From contig JAMYFF010000004.1 in assembly GCA_024128875.1 (NCBI GenBank), positions 229,011 through 293,010 of the forward strand: a stretch of 64,000 nt of DNA, written 5' to 3'. Under the pieces are notes generated by a model, which saw only the letters and a program-made list of their open reading frames with translations, had not been told where the DNA came from and did not search any database. Positions 18,120-29,519 of the stretch are shown here, in pieces. Each line of letters starts with the position of its first letter. Position 1 is the first letter of the stretch. Origin of the DNA: Salinilacustrithrix flava (lineage in GTDB: Bacteria; Actinomycetota; Acidimicrobiia; Acidimicrobiales; Salinilacustritrichaceae). The position numbers and the translations under genes were made by a program.

Positions 18120-18936
18120 GCAGGGCCCGCACGTCCCTGACGGCCGGCTCGCCGGCAAGGTCGCCCTCGTCGTCGGGGGCGGGCAGACGCCGGGGGAGAC
18201 CACGGGGAACGGACGGGCCATCTCGTGCCGGTTCGCGGCCGAAGGTGCGTCGGTGGTCGTCGCCGATCGGGTGTTCGCCCGGGCCGAGGAGACGGTGTTG
18301 ATCATCGAGGGCGACGGCGGCCGAGCGATGGCCGTCGAGGGCGACATCACCTCGAGCGACGACTGCGCCGCCATCGTGGCGGCCACCGTCGAGGCCCACG
18401 GCCGGATCGACGTGGTCGTGGACAACGTCGGGATCGGCGGTGGCGACGGCGGCCCCGTCAGCCTCGAGGAGCACGTCTGGGACCGCATCCAGTCGGTGAA
18501 CCTGAAGGGGGCGTACCTGCTCTGCAAGCACGCCCTGCCCGTGCTGCGCGAGCAGGGCTCCGGGTCCATCGTGCTCGTGTCGTCGGTGGCGGCGGTCTGC
18601 TCGACCGGGATGCTGGCCTACACGACCTCGAAGGCGGCGCTGAACGCGCTGTGCCACGAGGTCGCGATGGGCAACGCCGGCCGGGGCATCCGCTGCAACG
18701 CGGTGATGCCCGGGTTGATGGACACGCCCATGGCCGTCGATGCCCTCGCCGGCGCGCTCGGCGTCGACCGGGCGGTCGTGTCGGAGCGGCGCGACGCCAT
18801 GGTCCCCCTCGGCGGCCGCCAGGGCACCGCGGACGACGTCGCCAACGCCGTGCTGTTCCTCGCCTCCGACGAGGCCCGCTTCGTCACCGCCGCCGTCCTC
18901 CCGGTCGATGGCGGCCAGTCCGCGCGCATCGGCTGA
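18112..18936 (+). CDS. Short-chain dehydrogenase/reductase
   Basis: A 274-residue classical SDR. The Rossmann start is KVALVVGGGQTPGETTGNGRA, a longer glycine loop than the usual TGxxxGIG. NVG is in place of NAG, the catalytic Ser is in VLVSSVAA, and Tyr and Lys are in YTTSK; the C-terminus ends FVTAAVLPVDGGQSARIG. The extended glycine loop with TTGNGRA is a variant I associate with SDRs of unknown substrate in actinobacteria. GTG 18112 overlaps the AhpD-like gene by eight bases, so translation is probably coupled. NAD(P)-dependent oxidation or reduction of an alcohol or ketone is likely; substrate unknown. Confidence 0.88.
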   Translation: MIEQGPHVPDGRLAGKVALVVGGGQTPGETTGNGRAISCRFAAEGASVVVADRVFARAEETVLIIEGDGGRAMAVEGDITSSDDCAAIVAATVEAHGRIDVVVDNVGIGGGDGGPVSLEEHVWDRIQSVNLKGAYLLCKHALPVLREQGSGSIVLVSSVAAVCSTGMLAYTTSKAALNALCHEVAMGNAGRGIRCNAVMPGLMDTPMAVDALAGALGVDRAVVSERRDAMVPLGGRQGTADDVANAVLFLASDEARFVTAAVLPVDGGQSARIG

Positions 18937-18973
18937 GCGCCGTTCGTCGGCCCTGGCGGGCCTCCTCACTTCT

Positions 18974-19001
18974 GGAGTTGTTCGCTGGCGCTCACAACTC
19001 C
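18974..19001. terminator. Hairpin between convergent genes
   Basis: GGAGTTGT (18974-18981) and ACAACTCC (18994-19001) form an 8-bp stem with a 12-base loop, in the 75-bp gap between the SDR gene and the convergent threonine aldolase gene. There is no T-run, as is common for actinobacterial terminators. It could serve both strands. Confidence 0.5.
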
Positions 19002-19011
19002 GCGCGTCCGA

Positions 19012-20049
19012 TCAACCGGCGGCGGCGTCCACGACCCGGGCGGCGACCGCGACTGCTTCGTCGACGTCGGCCTCGCTCACGTCCAGGTGGGTGCAGAGGC
19101 GGTTGCGGTCGCCGATGGTGCTGATCTCCACGCCGTGCTCGCCCATCGCGGCGGCGAACGAGGCGGCGTCGAGGCCGACAGGGCGGGGGTCGACGTAGAC
19201 CAGGTTGGTCTCGGGTGCCGTCACCTCCAGGCCGATCCCGGTGAGCCCCTCGGCCAGGCGGGCGGCGTTGGCGTGGTCGTCGGCGAGGCGGTCGATGTGG
19301 TGGTCGAGCGCATGCAGGCAGCCGGCGGCCACGATGCCGGCCTGGCGCATCGCCCCGCCGAAGCGGTGCTTCAGCAGCCACGCCTGCTCCATGACGTCGC
19401 CCGGCCCGGCGAGCACCGCACCGGTCGGGGCGCCGAGGCCCTTGGTGAAGTCGACCCAGATGGTGTCGACCGGCGCGGCCCAGTCGGCGGCCGGGACGCC
19501 GGAGGCGACGACGGCGTTCATGAGCCGGGCGCCGTCGGTGTGCACGGCCACGCCCTGCTGGCGGGCGAGGGCGGCCACGGCCCGGTACTGCTCGAGGGGC
19601 CACACCGTGCCGCCCGCGAAGTTGTGGGTCTGCTCGAGGCACACGAGCCGGGTCGGCGGGACGTACTGGTTGCCGGGCGTGAGGACCTGGGCGAGCTGGT
19701 CGGGGGTGAACGCGCCGCGCTCGCCGCGGATCGTCTCGATCACGCAGCCGTTCACCGCGGCGGCCCCGGAGGTCTCCGAGCGCAGGACGTGCCCGCTGTG
19801 CTCGAGCACGATGGAGTCGCCGTGCCGGGTGTGGGCGCCGATCGCCACCAGGTTGCACATGGTGCCGGTGGGGAAGAACAGCGCCCGTTCCTTGCCGAGC
19901 AGCTCGGCCATGCGGTCCTGGAGGCGGTTGACCGTCGGGTCGGCCTTGCGCTGCTCGTCGCCGACCTCGGCGGCGGCCATCGCGGCGCGCATCGCCTCGG
20001 TGGGCCGGGTCTGGGTGTCGGAGAAGAGGTTGATGGATCGACCGGTCAC
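19012..20049 (-). CDS. Low-specificity threonine aldolase / beta-eliminating lyase
   Basis: A 345-residue PLP enzyme of fold type I. It matches threonine aldolases: N-terminal INLFSDTQTRPTEAMR, FFPTGTMCNLVAI, the His of LEHSGHVLRSETSGAA, LEQTHNFAGG, the cofactor Asp in VHTDGARLMNA, the Schiff-base Lys in VDFTKGLGAPTGAVLAG, and RFGGAMRQAGI. It would split threonine or allo-threonine into glycine and acetaldehyde; tyrosine/phenol-lyase-like chemistry is less likely at this length. ATG 20049 gives the standard N-terminus. It stands alone between a convergent SDR and a minus-strand sigma-factor pair 25 bases upstream on the same strand, so it may be co-transcribed with them. Confidence 0.9.
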   Translation of the reverse strand: MTGRSINLFSDTQTRPTEAMRAAMAAAEVGDEQRKADPTVNRLQDRMAELLGKERALFFPTGTMCNLVAIGAHTRHGDSIVLEHSGHVLRSETSGAAAVNGCVIETIRGERGAFTPDQLAQVLTPGNQYVPPTRLVCLEQTHNFAGGTVWPLEQYRAVAALARQQGVAVHTDGARLMNAVVASGVPAADWAAPVDTIWVDFTKGLGAPTGAVLAGPGDVMEQAWLLKHRFGGAMRQAGIVAAGCLHALDHHIDRLADDHANAARLAEGLTGIGLEVTAPETNLVYVDPRPVGLDAASFAAAMGEHGVEISTIGDRNRLCTHLDVSEADVDEAVAVAARVVDAAAG

Positions 20050-20074
20050 CCCGGCAGCCTGCCAGGGACCGGGG

Positions 20075-20968
20075 CTAGGACGTGAAGGGTGTGAGCCGGA
20101 CGCGCAGCGACGTCGCCTGCACCACCCGTCCGTCCTCGGGGGAGCGGACCCGGTAGACGAGCACGCCTGCGGTCGGCTCCGAAGGGGAGGTGAACTCGAT
20201 GGTCCCGGTGAACGGCCCGGCCGGGGGCACGCCGCTGCCGGTGACGACGCCTTGGCCCAGCGGGCTCGGATCGCCCTGGGCCAGCACGACGACCTCGACG
20301 GTGCCCTCGAAGGCGAGGGCCTCCCCGGTCGTCTCGAACGGGGTGGCGAGCGACGTGCCGGGGCCGGGTGCGGTGACGACGACGTCCTCGGTCTCGGACC
20401 CGATGACGTACCAGGCGCCGTCCTCGCGCTGCTCGAGGGACACCACCGTCGTCGGGCCGTCCTCGCGGTCCTGGATGGCGATCTCGGCCGCGCCCTCGCC
20501 CGTGGTGGTGGGGCCGCCGAGCACCAGCTCGGTGAAGCCGAGGACGTCGGTGGCGTAGGCCCGCGCCGCGGCCGGCGGCGCCTCGAAGCTGCGGCTGTCG
20601 GTCGGCGACGGGAACGCGACGCTGAACGGGTCGGTGGCGGGCGTGAACGGCTCCGTCGTGGTGGTCTCGGGTGGTTCGGTCGTCGTCGTGGTCGTGTCCT
20701 CCGGCGCCGAGGTCGACGTGGTGGTGTCGGTGGCGACGTCGGTGTCGTCGTCGTCGTCGTTGGCGGCCACGATGAGGAGGGCGACCACGAGGAGGGTGGC
20801 GACGGCGGACACGCCGGCGATCGTCCAGCGCTGGGCGTCGGTGAGTGGGGTGCGGGCCATGAGTCGCTCCTCGATGCGATCGAGCCCGTCGGGCTCGGGG
20901 TGGATGGTCTCGGCGCGGGCGTCGAGCGCCCGGCGCAGTCGTTCGGTGGTGTCTCGCTCGTCGGTCAC
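20075..20968 (-). CDS. Membrane-anchored Gmad2-domain protein, partner of the ECF sigma factor
   Basis: A 297-residue protein with a cytosolic N-terminus (about 45 residues), one membrane helix (about 48-68), a Thr/Glu-rich stalk (TTTTTTEPPETTTTEP region, about 75-110) and an outside domain. Residues about 205-295 form a Gmad2-like immunoglobulin fold (FEGTVEVVV then GPFTGTIEF and VQATSLRVRL). GTG 20968 overlaps the stop of the sigma-factor gene (GTGA), the usual layout for a sigma/anti-sigma pair, and the N-terminal part is the size of a short anti-sigma segment. Control of the sigma factor is inferred from that layout; the Gmad2 domain is of unknown function, known from Bacillus spore-germination proteins. 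Confidence 0.75.
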   Translation of the reverse strand: MTDERDTTERLRRALDARAETIHPEPDGLDRIEERLMARTPLTDAQRWTIAGVSAVATLLVVALLIVAANDDDDDTDVATDTTTSTSAPEDTTTTTTEPPETTTTEPFTPATDPFSVAFPSPTDSRSFEAPPAAARAYATDVLGFTELVLGGPTTTGEGAAEIAIQDREDGPTTVVSLEQREDGAWYVIGSETEDVVVTAPGPGTSLATPFETTGEALAFEGTVEVVVLAQGDPSPLGQGVVTGSGVPPAGPFTGTIEFTSPSEPTAGVLVYRVRSPEDGRVVQATSLRVRLTPFTS

Positions 20969-21477
20969 GGTGCCTCCAGGATCCGGGCGAGGGCGGCGAT
21001 CCCGCGGTGGGCGTGGGTCTTGACCGAGCCGGCCGAGATGCCGAGGGCGGTGGCGATCTCGGCCTCGGACAGGTCGGCCCAGTAGCGCAGCACCAGGACC
21101 TCGCGCTGGCGCCCGCTCAGCTCGTCCAGCGCGGCGAGCACCCGGCGGGCGTCCTCGTCGAGCAGCACGGCCTGGTCGGCGCCCGGGGCGGCGCGGTCGC
21201 GCTGGATGCTGCGGAGGTGGTTCCGGCGCACCCGACGCTTGCGCAGGGCGGACCGGGCGTTGTTGACCACGGCGGTGCGCAGGTACGCCTCGGGGTCCTC
21301 CACGCCGGCGGGTCCCCGACGGGCGAGCGCGACGTAGGCGTCCTGCACCGCCTCCTCGGCGCTGCCCTGGTCGTCCACCAGCAGGGTGGCCAGGCGCACG
21401 AGGTCGCGATGGTGCGCCCGGTGCAGCGCCACGAGCCAGGGTTCGGCCCGCCGCAGGGGAGGTGCCATGGTGGCCAT
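20965..21477 (-). CDS. ECF-type RNA polymerase sigma factor (SigE-like family)
   Basis: A 170-residue sigma-70 family protein with region 2 (HRDLVRLATLLVDDQGSAEEAVQDAYVALARR and following) and region 4 (LSGRQREVLVLRYWADLSEAEIATALGIS and the helix-turn-helix GSVKTHAHRGIAAL). It has no regions 1 or 3, so it belongs to the extracytoplasmic-function group, nearest the actinobacterial SigE-like set. The frame is open further upstream; ATG 21477 is preferred because GGAGG lies five bases ahead, while ATG 21480 would leave only two bases. It is divergent from comF with a 77-bp gap and is coupled to a membrane partner. Confidence 0.9.
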   Translation of the reverse strand: MATMAPPLRRAEPWLVALHRAHHRDLVRLATLLVDDQGSAEEAVQDAYVALARRGPAGVEDPEAYLRTAVVNNARSALRKRRVRRNHLRSIQRDRAAPGADQAVLLDEDARRVLAALDELSGRQREVLVLRYWADLSEAEIATALGISAGSVKTHAHRGIAALARILEAP

Positions 21478-21554
21478 CATCACCTCCGAGGACGCCCGAG
21501 GAGCGGATGGGTTGACACCGGACGTCGGATTCCTGTCGGCGGGCCGCACGTACC

Positions 21555-22151
21555 GTGCCGGCGGTGGAGCTGCTGCGAGGGGGGTGCGTCGTCTGCCGGA
21601 ACCGGGGCCCGGCCCTGTGCGCGGCGTGCCTGCGGCGAACCGAGCCGCCCCCGTCCACCCGCATGCGCGACCTCGGCCGGGTGCACGCGCTCTTCGCCTA
21701 CGAGGGGCACGGGGCTCGCATCGTCCAGGCCCTGAAGTACCGGGACGGCCGCCGGCTGGTGGCGCCCCTCGCCGACGAGCTCGCCCGGCGGTGGGCCGAG
21801 GTCGCACCGGCCGCGCCGGGCCTCACCGTCACCTGGGTGCCGACCTCGGGTCGGCGGCGGCGCGACCGTGGCTACGACCAGTCCGAGCTGCTCGCCCGGG
21901 CCCTCGCCCGCCGCCTCGGGGCGACCGCTCGGCCGTTGCTGCGCCGCCGCCCGGGGCCGGCCCAGACGGGCCTCGACCGCGCCGGTCGCGAGGCCGCCGC
22001 GGGCTACCGCGCCACCGCCCGGACGGGTGGCCCGGTGCTGCTCCTCGACGACGTCTGCACCACCGGTTCCACGCTGCGTGCCGCATCTGCCGCCCTCGCC
22101 GGCGCAGGGTCACCCCCGATCGGGCACCTGGTGCTGGCCCGGACGCCCTGA
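21555..22151 (+). CDS. comF: ComF family phosphoribosyltransferase-like protein
   Basis: A 198-residue protein with an N-terminal zinc ribbon (CVVC and CAAC) and a type I phosphoribosyltransferase domain with the PRPP loop VLLLDDVCTTGST. The RGYDQSELLARAL and QTGLDRAGR blocks are typical of ComF. In naturally competent bacteria ComF helps uptake or recombination of single-stranded DNA, but it is widespread in non-competent actinobacteria, where its role is unclear. GTG 21555 gives the right N-terminus directly before the zinc ribbon. It is followed by the response regulator at 22229. I see no ribosome-hibernation factor gene here, though one often lies between comF and secA. Confidence 0.9.
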   Translation: MPAVELLRGGCVVCRNRGPALCAACLRRTEPPPSTRMRDLGRVHALFAYEGHGARIVQALKYRDGRRLVAPLADELARRWAEVAPAAPGLTVTWVPTSGRRRRDRGYDQSELLARALARRLGATARPLLRRRPGPAQTGLDRAGREAAAGYRATARTGGPVLLLDDVCTTGSTLRAASAALAGAGSPPIGHLVLARTP

Positions 22152-22228
22152 CCCGACCGGGCCCTCCTGCCCACCCGGACGGGCGGAGTCGGTACCATGC
22201 GCCGCCTAGCACGTTCGGAGGATCAGTC

Positions 22229-22927
22229 ATGGGTGAATGGGATGGGGACGACCCGGCGAGCGATGACATCCGGGTGATGATCTGCGACGATCACGCGCTG
22301 TTCCGGCGCGGGTTGATCATGGTCCTCGAGGCCGAGGACGACATCGAGGTCGTCGCCGAGGCCGAGGACGGCGAGGACGCGCTGGAGAAGGCCGTCGAGT
22401 TCGTGCCCGACGTGGTGCTCATGGACGTGCGGATGCCGGGGGTGGACGGCATCGAGGCCACCCGCCGCATCGCCGACAAGGTCCCCACCGCCAAGATCCT
22501 CATGCTCACGGTGAGCGACGAGGAGGAGGACCTCTACGAGGCGATCAAGGCCGGGGCCACCGGCTACCTGCTCAAGGAGGTCTCCATCGAGGAGGTCGCC
22601 CCCGCCGCCCGGGCCGTCGTCGCCGGCCAGAGCCTGATCAGCCCGTCGATGGCCTCCAAGCTGCTCGGCGAGTTCTCCAACCTGGCCAAGCGGGCCGAGG
22701 AGCGCAGCTCGGTGCCCACGCCGCGGCTCACCGAGCGCGAGCTCGAGGTCCTCCGCCTCGTGGCCCAGGGCAAGTCCAACCGGGAGATCGCCGGCGATCT
22801 GTACATCTCGGAGAACACGGTCAAGAACCACGTGCGCAACATCCTCGAGAAGCTGCACCTGCACACGCGCATGGAAGCGGTCATGTACGCCGTGCGCGAG
22901 AAGCTGCTCGAGATCCCCGGGACCTGA
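22229..22927 (+). CDS. NarL/FixJ family response regulator
   Basis: A 232-residue two-domain regulator. The receiver (residues 14-130) has the acidic pair in ICDDH, the phospho-acceptor Asp in VVLMDVRMPG, Thr in MLTVSDEEED and Lys in LLKEV. The LuxR-type helix-turn-helix (about 165-225) reads LTERELEVLRLVAQGKSNREIAGDLYIS and following residues. ATG 22229 is supported by CGGAGG eight bases upstream, though the frame is open well before it. No histidine kinase is adjacent. The position between comF and secA is shared with other actinobacteria (recalled), so it is a core regulator, but its stimulus is unknown. Confidence 0.93.
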   Translation: MGEWDGDDPASDDIRVMICDDHALFRRGLIMVLEAEDDIEVVAEAEDGEDALEKAVEFVPDVVLMDVRMPGVDGIEATRRIADKVPTAKILMLTVSDEEEDLYEAIKAGATGYLLKEVSIEEVAPAARAVVAGQSLISPSMASKLLGEFSNLAKRAEERSSVPTPRLTERELEVLRLVAQGKSNREIAGDLYISENTVKNHVRNILEKLHLHTRMEAVMYAVREKLLEIPGT

Positions 22928-22940
22928 GCGGTCCGGCCGC

Positions 22941-24920
22941 CTACCCGCCGGCGGCGGCCACGACGAGGTCCCGGTAGACCTCCTGGCCCCGACGGGTGAG
23001 GTGCACGCCGTCCTCGACGAGCAGGCCCGGCTCGCTGGCCGAGGCCAGGTTCCAGTCGGCGAGGACCACGTGGGGGTGGGCGTGCACGACCCGCAGGATC
23101 TCGTCGTTCACCTGTCCCTCCCACCTGCGGGGCACCCGGACCGACACGAGCACGAGCCGGCGCTCCGGCCCGACGGCGGCGACCACCCGGTCGAGCGCAC
23201 CCGGCGGGGCGACCCCGTTGTTGCCGAGGTGCACCACGACCACGGGCGTGAGGCGGCCCTCGGCGGCGAAGGCCTCGATGGCGGCCACGCCCTCGTCGAA
23301 CTGGCGGGCCTCGATGGCGTCGATCTGCACGGTGTGGCCCCAGTGGGCCTGCAGCGCCGGGGCCGCCCCGAGGGTGACCGACTCGCCGATGACGGTGACC
23401 GGGTAGAACGCGGAGACAGGCAGCTCCGGCGGCGGAGGCGGTGCGGCTTCGGTCGGCGCAGGTGCGGTCGGCGGGGGTGCCGGGACCGAGCTCGGTGGCG
23501 CCTCGGGCGGCGCGACGTCGGCGGGCGCCGCGGGCTCCGTCGGGGTCGGTGGCGTCGAGGGGGTCGGCGGGGCCGGCGGCAGCGTGATGGCCGACGGCTG
23601 GTCGGCGACGGTGCCCACCGCGACCTCGCGACCCGGGTCGGGAGGTGCGGCGATGACCGCGACGGCGAGCAGGAGGCCGGCGAGGGCGGCGATGCCCACG
23701 GCACGACGGCGCCGCAGCAGGGCCGCCGGCGTCGGCAGGGTCGCCCCGCTGAGCCAGCGCTGGAGGGTGCCGTCGCGCACCGGCTGCTCCACGAAGCGGT
23801 AGGAGGCCTCGGCGAGCAGCGCGATCAGGACCAGGCGGGCGCCGAGCGCGGCGGGGCCGGTGAGCCCCCAGTCGACCCCCGGGCGGGTGAACACGATGAC
23901 CGGCCAGTGCCACAGGTACACGGAGTACGACCGGCGGCCGAGCGCCTGCAGGGGGCCGCTGCCGACGGATCGCTCGAGCCGCGATGCCGGGTGGGTGACG
24001 GCGATGATCACCACGAGGGTCGCGACGTCGACCAGGAGGAAGCCCCACGGATAGGTCCAGGCATCGAACTCGCTGCGGGTGGCGTGCTGCCACGCGAGGA
24101 GCACCAGCGCGGCGACGCCGGCGCCCTCGATCACCCGCCGGGCGCCGGGCCCCACGTCGCCCCGGGCCCGCTGCGGCCGCCAGGCGAAGGCGAGGAGGGC
24201 GCCGGACAGGATGCCGAACAGCCGGGTGTCGGTGCCGTAGTAGGCCCGCTCGGGGGCGGTGATGTCCGCGGTGGCGGCCATGAGCACGACCGAGGCGGCG
24301 ATCGCCACGGCCACGGCCACGACGGTGCGCCGTCGTCCGAGCCGGCGCAGGCCGAGGGGGAGGAGCAGCGGCCAGAGCAGGTAGAACTGCTCCTCGATCG
24401 CGAGCGACCACAGGTGGCGCAGCGGCGAGGGGCGGCCGAAGGCCTCGAAGTACGGCTGCTCGGTGAAGACGGCGTGCCAGTTCTGGACGTAGAGGAGGCT
24501 GGCGATCCCGTCGCCCCGGAAGCGGTGCAGCTCGCCGACGGGCAGGACCAGCGCGGCGTAGGCGAACACCAGGCCGACGAGCACGAACACCGCTGGCAGC
24601 AGGCGGCGGGCCCTGCGACGCCAGAAGGCGAGCAGGTCGATGGTGCCGTGCTCGCGGTGCTCGGCCAGCAGCAGGCTCGTGATGAGGAAGCCGGAGACGA
24701 CGAAGAAGACCTCGACGCCGAGGTACCCGCCGGCCGCCCACCCCGCGTCGAGGTGGTAGGCGAGCACGGCGACGACGGCCAGGGCGCGCAGGCCGTCGAT
24801 GCCCGGCAGGTACCCGACGCCGCGGCCGAGGGAGGGTCCGTAGGCCGGCGGCGGCTCGTCGATGCGGAGGGGCCACCGGCGGTCCTCGGGCGCGGTGCTG
24901 GGGTCGGCGAGGTCGGTCAT
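22941..24920 (-). CDS. OafA-type acyltransferase 3 with C-terminal SGNH domain
   Basis: A 659-residue membrane O-acyltransferase. Residues 35-380 are the acyltransferase-3 domain of about ten helices, with the catalytic His in AVLAYHLDAGW, the FFVVSGFLIT block and RRARRLLPA. A further helix near 425 is followed by a long Pro/Thr/Ala linker (about 440-510) and an SGNH hydrolase-like domain (about 515-655) with its Ser in VIGESVTLGA, Asn in LGNNG and the His of DGVHLTRRG. Such proteins move an acetyl group from the cytosol to an envelope glycan. The ATG overlaps the stop of the SGNH lipoprotein gene (ATGA at 24917-24920), so the pair is coupled. Confidence 0.92.
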   Translation of the reverse strand: MTDLADPSTAPEDRRWPLRIDEPPPAYGPSLGRGVGYLPGIDGLRALAVVAVLAYHLDAGWAAGGYLGVEVFFVVSGFLITSLLLAEHREHGTIDLLAFWRRRARRLLPAVFVLVGLVFAYAALVLPVGELHRFRGDGIASLLYVQNWHAVFTEQPYFEAFGRPSPLRHLWSLAIEEQFYLLWPLLLPLGLRRLGRRRTVVAVAVAIAASVVLMAATADITAPERAYYGTDTRLFGILSGALLAFAWRPQRARGDVGPGARRVIEGAGVAALVLLAWQHATRSEFDAWTYPWGFLLVDVATLVVIIAVTHPASRLERSVGSGPLQALGRRSYSVYLWHWPVIVFTRPGVDWGLTGPAALGARLVLIALLAEASYRFVEQPVRDGTLQRWLSGATLPTPAALLRRRRAVGIAALAGLLLAVAVIAAPPDPGREVAVGTVADQPSAITLPPAPPTPSTPPTPTEPAAPADVAPPEAPPSSVPAPPPTAPAPTEAAPPPPPELPVSAFYPVTVIGESVTLGAAPALQAHWGHTVQIDAIEARQFDEGVAAIEAFAAEGRLTPVVVVHLGNNGVAPPGALDRVVAAVGPERRLVLVSVRVPRRWEGQVNDEILRVVHAHPHVVLADWNLASASEPGLLVEDGVHLTRRGQEVYRDLVVAAAGG

Positions 24921-25690
24921 GGCGTGCAGTCGCAGCGGACGTGGTCTGCGACGAGCTCGGCCAGGGCGGCCTGCCCCTCGTCGCCGGGGTGGACGATGTC
25001 GACGAGCCAGTCCTGGCCCTCGCTGGCCGCGAACCAGTCGATCACCCCGGCCCGTGGATCCCGGTCGGCGAGCTCGACCAGCAGCTGGTTGTTGGGGTCC
25101 TGCCAGGCGCGGGCGTCGACGCGGGTGGTGACCCACCAGACCCGAGCCAGCGGGCCGAGGGCGTCCATGGCCCGGGTCAGGTCGTCGGCCTGCAGCGCCG
25201 CGTTGTTGGCGATGACCACGACCGCGGCAGCGGTGGCGGGGTCGTCGACCAGCTCGGTCGCCGGCTCGAGGTCGTCGAGGCCGCTCGCGACCGGGGTGCC
25301 TGCCGGGACCCCACCGCAGGGCCCGGTGAAGCCGGCGTCGAGGCGTCGGCAGTCGACGGCATCCACGACGAGCGGGGCGTCGAGCTCGGCGGCCAGGTCG
25401 TCGGCGATCAGCAGGGCGACCGAGTCGCCGTAGAGCAGGACCTCGTGGGGCACCGCATCCGGGCTGGGTTCGTCGGGCGCTGGCACCTCGGCGCGCAGGG
25501 ATCCGTCGACGGCGACGGGCACGCGGCGCACGACCGAGGTCGTGGTCGTGGCCGTCGGTCCGTCGGGGGCCGCGACCTCGGCAGCCGTGGCGCACGACGC
25601 GACGAGACCGGCGGTCAGCACGGCCCAGAGGAGGGGGAGGGCCCCAGCGCTCCGGCGTCCGGGACCTCGGCGCGAGGGGGGAGCGGCCAC
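24917..25690 (-). CDS. SGNH-hydrolase-like lipoprotein
   Basis: A 257-residue protein with a basic N-terminus, a hydrophobic stretch and the lipobox LVASC (Cys near residue 31), so it is predicted to be a lipoprotein on the outer face of the membrane. The mature part has the three SGNH marks: GDSVALLIADDL, ANNAAL and VDIVHPGDEG. GTG 25690 is chosen for its signal peptide; the frame is open much further up. It lies immediately upstream of an OafA-type acyltransferase with its own SGNH domain and overlaps it by four bases. It may be the periplasmic partner that passes or removes the acetyl group; this is inferred. Confidence 0.8.
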   Translation of the reverse strand: MAAPPSRRGPGRRSAGALPLLWAVLTAGLVASCATAAEVAAPDGPTATTTTSVVRRVPVAVDGSLRAEVPAPDEPSPDAVPHEVLLYGDSVALLIADDLAAELDAPLVVDAVDCRRLDAGFTGPCGGVPAGTPVASGLDDLEPATELVDDPATAAAVVVIANNAALQADDLTRAMDALGPLARVWWVTTRVDARAWQDPNNQLLVELADRDPRAGVIDWFAASEGQDWLVDIVHPGDEGQAALAELVADHVRCDCTP

Positions 25691-25783
25691 CGCTCCGATC
25701 GTACCGAGGCGGTCGCGGGCGTCCCGGGATGTCTCGCGCGCCCGCAGGGAGGAGTTCGGGCGGTTCGTGGCCAATGTCACCTC

Positions 25784-26647
25784 ATGCGCTCCTTCCGTCG
25801 CCGCCCCGTCACCGCACTCGCCACCCTCGCCCTCGCCGCCACGGGGCTCGCGCTCACTGGGGCGCCGGGCGCGCAGGCCCAGACCACCTGGGCATCGCCG
25901 GCCGACGCGACGATCACGCCCGGGGTGCAGATGTTCACCGAGGGCGCCCAGTGCACGGCGAACTTCATCTTCGAAGACGCCGCCACCGGCTCGGCCTTCA
26001 TCGGCTACGCCGCCCACTGCGCCGGCGCGGGTGGCGACGCCACCGACACCGACGGCTGCGTCGCCCCCAGCCTGGCGCCGGGCCACCCGGTGGAGATCGC
26101 CGGCGCCGACCACCCCGGCGAGCTCGCCTACTCGTCGTGGCACACCATGCAGGCGATCGGCGAGCAGGACCCCGTCACCTGCCTGTACAACGACTTCGCC
26201 CTCGTGGAGATCCACCCCGACGACGTGGCCAAGGTCAACCCCTCGGTGCCCCATTGGGGCGGGCCGACCAGCCTCGGCACCGACGGTCCCGCCGCCGGCA
26301 CCACCGTCCACAGCTACGGCAACTCCAGCCTGCGGTTCGGCATCACGCAGCTGTCACCCAAGACCGGTCTGAGCCTCGGCACCGCCGGGAGCGGCTGGAC
26401 GCACCAGACCTACACCCTCACCCCCGGCATCCCGGGAGACTCCGGCTCCGGCCTGCTCGACGCAGACGGTCGTGCCGTCGGGGTCCTCTCCACCCTGGCC
26501 CTCGCCCCGCTGGCCGGCTCCAACAACTACTCCGACCTCGGCTCGGCCCTCGACTACCTCCGGGCCCACACCGGCCGCGACATCGCCCTGGTCGAAGGCG
26601 ACGTCGACTTCGACGGCGCCCAGCTGCCCCTCGGTCTCGGTCTCTAG
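25784..26647 (+). CDS. Secreted chymotrypsin-fold serine protease-like protein
   Basis: A 287-residue protein with a signal peptide (RRR, then a hydrophobic stretch to APGAQAQ, cleavage near residue 33). The chymotrypsin triad is visible: His in YAAHCAG, Asp in YNDFALVEI and Ser in GIPGDSGSGLLD. Cys residues at ECT and AAHC and at GCV and TCL could form two disulfides. No propeptide or C-terminal domain is seen. ATG 25784 is preferred because it begins a signal peptide; the open frame continues upstream antisense to the lipoprotein gene. It faces away from that gene across a 93-bp gap and lies 55 bases before secA, perhaps by chance. Substrate unknown. Confidence 0.85.
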   Translation: MRSFRRRPVTALATLALAATGLALTGAPGAQAQTTWASPADATITPGVQMFTEGAQCTANFIFEDAATGSAFIGYAAHCAGAGGDATDTDGCVAPSLAPGHPVEIAGADHPGELAYSSWHTMQAIGEQDPVTCLYNDFALVEIHPDDVAKVNPSVPHWGGPTSLGTDGPAAGTTVHSYGNSSLRFGITQLSPKTGLSLGTAGSGWTHQTYTLTPGIPGDSGSGLLDADGRAVGVLSTLALAPLAGSNNYSDLGSALDYLRAHTGRDIALVEGDVDFDGAQLPLGLGL

Positions 26648-26702
26648 GCCCCACCTCGCGGCCTCGGTGCGCTGACAGCGCGCCGATACACTCGCCAACC
26701 GC

Positions 26703-29493
<2,791 letters not shown>

Positions 29494-29519
<26 letters not shown>

